Part shown: positions 49,210 through 53,487 of the stretch, in pieces
Layout: every line of letters starts with the position of its first letter
How positions within the stretch are numbered: position 1 is the stretch's first letter
Assembly (NCBI RefSeq): GCF_014534745.1
Contig: NZ_JACVVP010000053.1
Span: 1 to 53,487 of the forward strand
DNA length: 53,487 bases
Source: Flammeovirga sp. EKP202
GTDB taxonomy: Bacteria > Bacteroidota > Bacteroidia > Cytophagales > Flammeovirgaceae
Direction: 5' to 3'
Made by a program: the position numbers and the translations under genes
The notes under the pieces: model-generated
Told to the model about the DNA's origin: nothing
The model's input: only the letters and a program-made list of their open reading frames with translations
The model's database searches: none

Positions 49210-51192
49210 TTAGAAATCCAAGTTCATTCTTACACCAGCTCTCAACCATCTTCCTGGCTGAGGTACATTTCCAATATCGTTATATTGTACATCAAATAGG
49301 TTGCTTCCTTCACCATAGAAATATAGGTTCTTCCAGGTGTAACTGATTCTTAAATCAACAGTAAAGAAAGGATCATATGGCGTTTCAACACCCGTACCTT
49401 CAGGATTATATGCAGTGTAAGTACCATTTCTATCTTGATAAACCAATTGCCAATCAGCATTTAAATTCTTTAAGAATAAATGATGTGAAATACCCATAGT
49501 GGCTTTGTGATTTAGGTGGTCTAATACATAGTTTGAAATTAGATCCTCACTAGCTTCCTTATCTACATTCAAATAGATGTAAGAGAAGCGGATATTTTTT
49601 AGGAAAGCTTCTTCATGTAAAATTTGTCTGAAATTCAGGCCTGCATTTAATGTCAAACCAGAAGTGGTCAATGAAGTAAGGTTTTGTGCTTGCCATTGAT
49701 CATCAGAACTTGTTCTTACCCAGTCAATGATATTTTTTCCATATCTTCTAAAAACGGAAGCACTACCAGAAAAACCTTTTTTCTCAATCTTGTATCCCAA
49801 TTCAATAGTTGTTGCTCTTTCTTCTTTTAAAGAGTCGTTACCCACGTTTGTTGGCCCATCATAATATAAATCAGTGTAAGTAGGTATACGCATTGCTGTA
49901 TTGATAGTACCAAAAATTCTAGAACTTTCACTAATTTGGTAAGAAAGGTCTGCACCTGGGAAAATATCAAAACCATCACTCGACTCTGCTAACTGAGTGT
50001 TGTAATTGAACATTAAGCCTGCTGATGCAGTGAATTTCCCTAATACAATATTGTGTTCTAAGAAAAGACTATAATTATATCTTTCTTTTCCGTGAGTATA
50101 TTGAGTGTTTTCTACACCATCAATTCCAATTGGATTGTCAAGAGGAGTTCCTAGCACATTACTTAAAATACCTTCATAGCGAGCATCAACACCAATTGAA
50201 GTAACACCAAGTTTTGAAGGAATGATAGTATTAACATTCACACCTGCCGCATCCATTTGGTGGTAATTGTGGTGAGTGTACCAAGAAGCTGGGTTCTCTC
50301 TGAACAGTTCAAATCTATCGTATGTTCTATTCCAATAAATTGTAGGGCTAACTTTAATTGCTCCGTTATTAGTGAACCTTAAAGAACCGTGATACAATTT
50401 ATTTCTTTCATACTGATTAGGGTAAGCCGGAGTGTAGAAAGAGTTTGCACCAAAACCTTTATCAGAAAGACCAGCTGTTAAATCAAAAGTACCACCTTTT
50501 ACATCATAACTGCCGTGATAGAATGCGGTTACATCATTAAAGTCAGTATTATCAATGTAGCCGTCTGATTTTTTATGTGATGCAGTAATCAAGTGACGTG
50601 TTTTACCTGAAGTTAAGTTAACTCTTCCTGTATATTTCTTAAGCCCATGTTCACCAGCTAATGCATGTAAATAGATATTATTTTTATCAAGAGGTTTTGT
50701 TTGAATATTGATAGCTCCAGTAAATGCATTGGCACCAAATACTCTAGAGGCAGGACCTTCCAATACTTCAACCGCATAAGCCGCTTCCATATCCACTGGA
50801 ACAAATAAATTGAGGTGTCCAGTTTGAGGATTGTTCATATTGACGCCGTTCAACATGATTAATGATTGGTCAAAAGAACCGCCACGAATATTAACATCTC
50901 CTTGAACCCCAAAAGGTCCACGTGATCGCATATCCACACCGGCTACATTACCCAGTACTTGATCAAAACTTTGTGCAGGCATTTCTTGTAAATCTTCTGC
51001 ATTGATATAAGTGATAATTCTAGCCTGTTCAGAATATACTTGAGGAACACGACCTGAGCTTACAGCCACTTCTTCTAAATAGTACGAAGAAATCTTAGAA
51101 CTGTCTTGTTCCATTTTTTCTTGAGCGAAACCTAAGGTTCCAATCGTGAAGAATAGTAAGAATGCAACTAAATTAGAGTAGTATTTTTTCAT
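49210..51192 (-). CDS. TonB-dependent outer-membrane receptor
   Basis: The start at ATG 51192 (660 residues) begins with signal peptide KKYYSNLVAFLLFFTIGTLG, cut after FAQ. There is a short TonB-box-like stretch (LEEVAVSS), then the plug domain: FDQVLGNVAGVDMRSRGPFG, VNIRGGSFDQSLIMLNGVNM and VLEGPASRVFGANAFTGAIN. The rest is a 22-strand-type barrel with AMRIPTYTDLYYDGPTNVGN and the closing YFYGEGSNLFDVQYND, LRAGVRMNLDF. No carboxypeptidase-like N-terminal domain or SusD partner is present, so it is BtuB/CirA-like rather than SusC-like. The substrate is unknown; no riboswitch was recognised upstream. A terminator-like hairpin lies just before its ATG. Confidence 0.92.
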   Translation of the reverse strand: MKKYYSNLVAFLLFFTIGTLGFAQEKMEQDSSKISSYYLEEVAVSSGRVPQVYSEQARIITYINAEDLQEMPAQSFDQVLGNVAGVDMRSRGPFGVQGDVNIRGGSFDQSLIMLNGVNMNNPQTGHLNLFVPVDMEAAYAVEVLEGPASRVFGANAFTGAINIQTKPLDKNNIYLHALAGEHGLKKYTGRVNLTSGKTRHLITASHKKSDGYIDNTDFNDVTAFYHGSYDVKGGTFDLTAGLSDKGFGANSFYTPAYPNQYERNKLYHGSLRFTNNGAIKVSPTIYWNRTYDRFELFRENPASWYTHHNYHQMDAAGVNVNTIIPSKLGVTSIGVDARYEGILSNVLGTPLDNPIGIDGVENTQYTHGKERYNYSLFLEHNIVLGKFTASAGLMFNYNTQLAESSDGFDIFPGADLSYQISESSRIFGTINTAMRIPTYTDLYYDGPTNVGNDSLKEERATTIELGYKIEKKGFSGSASVFRRYGKNIIDWVRTSSDDQWQAQNLTSLTTSGLTLNAGLNFRQILHEEAFLKNIRFSYIYLNVDKEASEDLISNYVLDHLNHKATMGISHHLFLKNLNADWQLVYQDRNGTYTAYNPEGTGVETPYDPFFTVDLRISYTWKNLYFYGEGSNLFDVQYNDIGNVPQPGRWLRAGVRMNLDF

Positions 51193-51206
51193 GCCTAAAA
51201 ATAGAA

Positions 51207-51249
51207 AAAGCACTGAATATTAGATGTTTATATCTATATTCAGTGCTTT
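51207..51249 (-). terminator. Attenuator-like hairpin between small ORF and TonB receptor
   Basis: AAAGCACTGAATAT (51207-51220) pairs with ATATTCAGTGCTTT (51236-51249), extended by TAGAT/ATCTA. On minus it is followed by TTCTATTTTT and the receptor ATG 15 bases further. The last codons and the stop of the small ORF lie inside the stem. Confidence 0.75.
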
Positions 51250-51552
51250 ATTGTATTGAAATATTACAAAGTTATGGTTCAAAGGTCCCAATTTGGGAGT
51301 TTTGTTCACAATAACTTCATTAAAAACTAAAATTGAATTAAAATCAGGAGTTGATTCTGAAGAAATAGCTTGATAATCAGTCTCTTCATCAGTCATTAAT
51401 AAGGTTCTCGCAATACGACCTTCTATGATGATTTGAGGTGATTGGAAATGAAGTTGAATATCAAGCATACCAATTCTGATCTCTTTTTTCAAAGAGTTAA
51501 AAACGGCATAGCCTTTTCTGGTCCATCTACTAAAAAATACTTCTTCTCCCAT
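51220..51552 (-). CDS. Small hypothetical protein upstream of TonB receptor
   Basis: A 110-residue protein starting GEEVFFSRWTRKGYAVFNSL and continuing KKEIRIGMLDIQLHF. I recall small Bacteroidota proteins with a similar 'R.TRK.YA.F.SL.K...IG.L' N-terminus encoded just upstream of TonB-dependent receptors, but I cannot name the family. It has no signal peptide, membrane helix or Cys, so it is probably cytoplasmic. The last codons form one arm of the hairpin ahead of the receptor gene, so ribosomes finishing this ORF would disrupt it and could couple translation to read-through. That mechanism is inference. Confidence 0.65.
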   Translation of the reverse strand: MGEEVFFSRWTRKGYAVFNSLKKEIRIGMLDIQLHFQSPQIIIEGRIARTLLMTDEETDYQAISSESTPDFNSILVFNEVIVNKTPKLGPLNHNFVIFQYNKALNIDINI

Positions 51553-51671
51553 GATCTTGAATTACATCACAAAGTAAGGAGAAAAAAGTGTTATAGTTAT
51601 ATAATTTTAATCAACTGATAACACATATTAACAGTGACTTTGAAACACTTTTTAGGGTGTGTAAAGTCAAT

Positions 51672-52082
51672 TTATTTGAAATATTTGTTAAGATATGAAG
51701 CCACAAAGTTTTCTATTTTGAAGCTGTTGTTCTTGATAAGTTCCACGGTTTCAACTCCATCACATATTGATTTTTGAGCACCATGGAATTTGATATTTTT
51801 AAAATCTTGTTCACCTTCAGTATTGAGAAGGTTTTGCATTTGCGAAACGATAATTTTGATGTTAGACTCCTGTTTTCGGTCTTGCTTGTTCAAACTGAGT
51901 ACAGAAAGATCACCAATACGACTCATTGCTTTTTCTGAGTTACCATCAAAAAGAGATATGATATTTGTTTGTGTTTTAGTTCTGAAATTTTGGTACGATT
52001 CAGAGGTTGCAATTGATGTTTCTTGGGCAAAAGCACCCGAACATAGTATGCTAAAAATTGAAAATAAAATTAGGCGATTCAT
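51672..52082 (-). CDS. Secreted hypothetical protein
   Basis: 136 residues from ATG 52082, which begins the signal peptide MNRLILFSIFSILCSGAFAQ; ATG 52109 would add nine residues with a second charged start and is also possible. The mature protein is mixed alpha/beta with VETVELIKNNSFKIENFVAS and two Cys in all (one in the signal peptide). No family is recognised. The gene lies upstream of the small ORF/TonB unit on the same strand, with 119 bases between. Confidence 0.6.
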   Translation of the reverse strand: MNRLILFSIFSILCSGAFAQETSIATSESYQNFRTKTQTNIISLFDGNSEKAMSRIGDLSVLSLNKQDRKQESNIKIIVSQMQNLLNTEGEQDFKNIKFHGAQKSICDGVETVELIKNNSFKIENFVASYLNKYFK

Positions 52083-52123
52083 TGTATTAGGTAAAATAAG
52101 TTTTTTCATTTAGTTTCGATACT

Positions 52124-52131
52124 CAAAATTA
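52124..52131 (-). promoter_or_regulatory. Bacteroidota -7 box TAATTTTG
   Basis: On minus TAATTTTG matches TAnnTTTG and lies 14 bases before ATG 52109 and 41 before ATG 52082. The longer leader favours the second start. No TTG is seen at -33. Confidence 0.45.
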
Positions 52132-52223
52132 AGAAATATAGACCACTTGACATGATGCGTTTTGACTTGTTATGTTAAAAGTTGGATGTTATACAAAATC
52201 AAAACACTTAAAATCAGATTATT

Positions 52224-52919
52224 ATGGTAGTCGTAACCGGAGGGACCAAAGGAATAGGAAGAGCAATCATTGAGAAATTTGCCAAGGAAGGTAAAAATAT
52301 TGTAGTATGTGCAAGAAACAAGGAAGACCTATCGGCTTTGAAAGAGGCAGTTGAAAATGCACACAATGTTAAAGTGGCGACATTTTCTGCAGATGTTTCT
52401 AAAAAAGAGGAGTGTAAAGCATTTGTGGAGTTTGTAAATGAACAATCAGAAGATATTGAAATTTTAGTAAACAATGCTGGTGTTTTTGTACCGGGCTCAA
52501 TTCATGATGAAGACGAAGGAGCTTTTGAAATGATGATGCAAACAAACATGTATTCTACTTATTATATCACTAGAGGTTTGATCAAAACAATGATCGACAA
52601 TAAGAAGGGGTACATTTTCAACATAGCTTCAGTAGCTTCATTTATGGCTTATGCAAATGGTGGTTCTTACTCTATTTCGAAACATGCAATGTTAGGATTT
52701 TCGAAGTGCTTAAGAGAAGAAATGAAACCTCACAATGTGAAGGTGACTTCAGTAATGCCTGGCGCAACTTTCACCAACAGTTGGGCAGGGGTAGATCTTC
52801 CTGAAGACCGCTTTATGAAATCTGAAGATATTGCTGATTTAGTGATGTCTGCGTATAAATTGTCGGATAGTGCTGTGGTAGAAGATTTGATAGTTAGACC
52901 TCAATTAGGAGATATCTAA
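52224..52919 (+). CDS. Short-chain dehydrogenase/reductase (SDR)
   Basis: 231 residues, a classical SDR. The cofactor motif is VVVTGGTKGIGRAIIEKFAK (2-21), DVSKKEE follows the second strand, NNAG is at about 88-91, the catalytic Ser is in FNIASVASFM, and the active-site Tyr and Lys are in SYSISKHAML (Y-x3-K). CARNKEDL after strand 2 suggests NADP preference through the Arg. The substrate cannot be told. It is followed by its own terminator and is monocistronic. Confidence 0.9.
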   Translation: MVVVTGGTKGIGRAIIEKFAKEGKNIVVCARNKEDLSALKEAVENAHNVKVATFSADVSKKEECKAFVEFVNEQSEDIEILVNNAGVFVPGSIHDEDEGAFEMMMQTNMYSTYYITRGLIKTMIDNKKGYIFNIASVASFMAYANGGSYSISKHAMLGFSKCLREEMKPHNVKVTSVMPGATFTNSWAGVDLPEDRFMKSEDIADLVMSAYKLSDSAVVEDLIVRPQLGDI

Positions 52920-52949
52920 CAAGCATTTATTGTAAAGTACATTACTATA

Positions 52950-52973
52950 TACCCATGATCTGAATCGTGGGTA
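52950..52973 (+). terminator. Intrinsic terminator of the SDR gene
   Basis: TACCCATGAT (52950-52959) pairs with ATCGTGGGTA (52964-52973, one G·U), followed by TTTTTTT. Confidence 0.92.
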
Positions 52974-53272
52974 TTTTTTTAAATATAGGAGAAGGATTTG
53001 GTGTTACTCCATTGAGTCCACAATCCGCCGAAATGTTGAATATGGGCTTGCCTGAAGGGATGACTCCTTTTGAGAATAATGTCAAAAAAGATATTCTAGG
53101 AAAAGCATTTCCAATGTTTAAAATAGAGGAAGGACAAATTACAAAGGATCATGACCTTATCTATTTTTAGAGCGGATTGCTATTTATGGGGGCTAAGCAT
53201 GTAGACGGGACTCCATTTGATAAACCTGAAAACAGACCCCACCAACTGCAAATTCCATTAAAAAGAATATGA
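52974..53272 (+). pseudogene. Decayed gene fragment with in-frame TAG
   Basis: One reading frame continues from about 52974 to TGA 53270-53272 and is broken only by TAG 53168-53170. Before the stop it reads protein-like (GEGFGVTPLSPQSAEMLNMG, ILGKAFPMFKIEEGQITKDH); after it, GAKHVDGTPFDKPENRPHQL, also protein-like. There is no proper start: the only candidate, GTG 52967, is inside the terminator stem of the SDR gene. A good terminator (53288-53313) follows 15 bases after the final TGA, as expected for a former gene. I do not recognise the family. The beginning is probably lost by deletion. Confidence 0.6.
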
Positions 53273-53287
53273 CTAAGAAATAAGCTG

Positions 53288-53313
53288 ACGGTTTGGATGA
53301 AAGTTCAAACCGT
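53288..53313 (+). terminator. Intrinsic terminator after decayed gene
   Basis: ACGGTTTG (53288-53295) pairs with CAAACCGT (53306-53313), followed by TTTTTGTTT. Confidence 0.88.
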
Positions 53314-53431
53314 TTTTTGTTTACTTTTTGGAGATGTACTTAGAAGATTCAGTTTTATTTTTCATATTTTGAAAATCAATTCATCTTAAATACAAATTGA
53401 TTTATTCATCGAAGTCATTTAAAAATTAAAG

Positions 53432-53487
53432 TTAACTTTTAATCGGTTTCTCAAAAACATACTCATAAATGCTATGTAGTGTGATTG
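53432..53487 (-). CDS. Possible C-terminus of a minus-strand gene (runs off right edge)
   Basis: The minus strand read from the window edge gives ITLHSIYEYVFEKPIKS and a TAA at 53432-53434. The composition is protein-like, but another frame in the same place also ends in a stop (RLKVNFNF), so only the presence of a gene end is suggested, not its identity. Confidence 0.3.
   Translation of the reverse strand, partial: ITLHSIYEYVFEKPIKS

Noticed and set aside
51553-51671. Search for a cobalamin riboswitch ahead of the small ORF and TonB receptor.
   Set aside because: No B12-box-like sequence or long structured leader is visible in the 119 bases.
52967-53170. A 67-codon ORF with GTG start.
   Set aside because: The GTG is in the terminator stem of the SDR gene and the frame continues past the stop; a decayed gene fits better.
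1-53487. CRISPR arrays, tRNA genes and prophage modules.
   Set aside because: No regularly spaced direct repeats, no recognisable tRNA and no phage structural or integrase genes were seen.

Overview
The window looks like chromosome of a low-GC marine Bacteroidota, probably a Cytophagales (Flammeovirga-like) bacterium. The evidence is indirect: perfect or near-perfect Bacteroidota promoter boxes (TAnnTTTG), almost no Shine-Dalgarno sequences, many secreted proteins with short signal peptides ending in AQ or FA, OmpA/PD40 and TonB-receptor proteins, and the DUF4384 and DUF2357 families. The genus is inference; no rRNA or tRNA was seen.

Left edge (1-4822): the last codons of an IS4-type transposase abut a type IV restriction (McrC-like, DUF2357 plus PD-(D/E)XK) gene. 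A TraB-like orphan follows, then a divergent HNH endonuclease/methyltransferase pair whose start codons are one base apart. This reads as a small, partly eroded defence island. At 4845-7721 are a porin-like outer-membrane protein and a BCCT osmolyte transporter, with a long perfect inverted repeat between them.

At 9880-14302 is a tight five-gene operon: two GT4 glycosyltransferases, a membrane protein, a small zinc-finger protein and a GT28/MurG-like glycosyltransferase. The last gene is cut at its 3' end by a piece of a dispersed repeat. Full copies of that repeat (about 410 bp, terminal inverted TAGTTTACA/TGTAAACTA, several hairpins) lie at 17655-18064 and 47565-47980. The first copy separates two paralogous M19-like metallohydrolases (15838-19546).

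At 19727-28198 a four-gene minus-strand cluster encodes secreted or envelope proteins: an LPP20/DUF4384 protein, a PD40-OmpA protein, a large propeller-like protein and a TPR-caspase (His611/Cys663). This is the best candidate in the window for a poorly described system. Housekeeping genes follow: hbd, a PlsC-type acyltransferase, pip, an ABC-F ATPase and the infC-rpmI-rplT cluster with structured leaders.

From 36235 to 45606 are an S41 lipoprotein protease, a DJ-1/PfpI protein under a divergent cysteine-free HxlR regulator with a readable promoter and operator, an aldose-epimerase-like protein, an acyl-ACP thioesterase, and a secreted protein/ECF sigma/anti-sigma triad. The right end holds an App1-like phosphatase, a 4'-phosphopantetheinyl transferase, a WD40 protein, a TonB-dependent receptor behind a small ORF with an attenuator-like hairpin, an SDR and a decayed gene with an in-frame stop. 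No CRISPR array was found.
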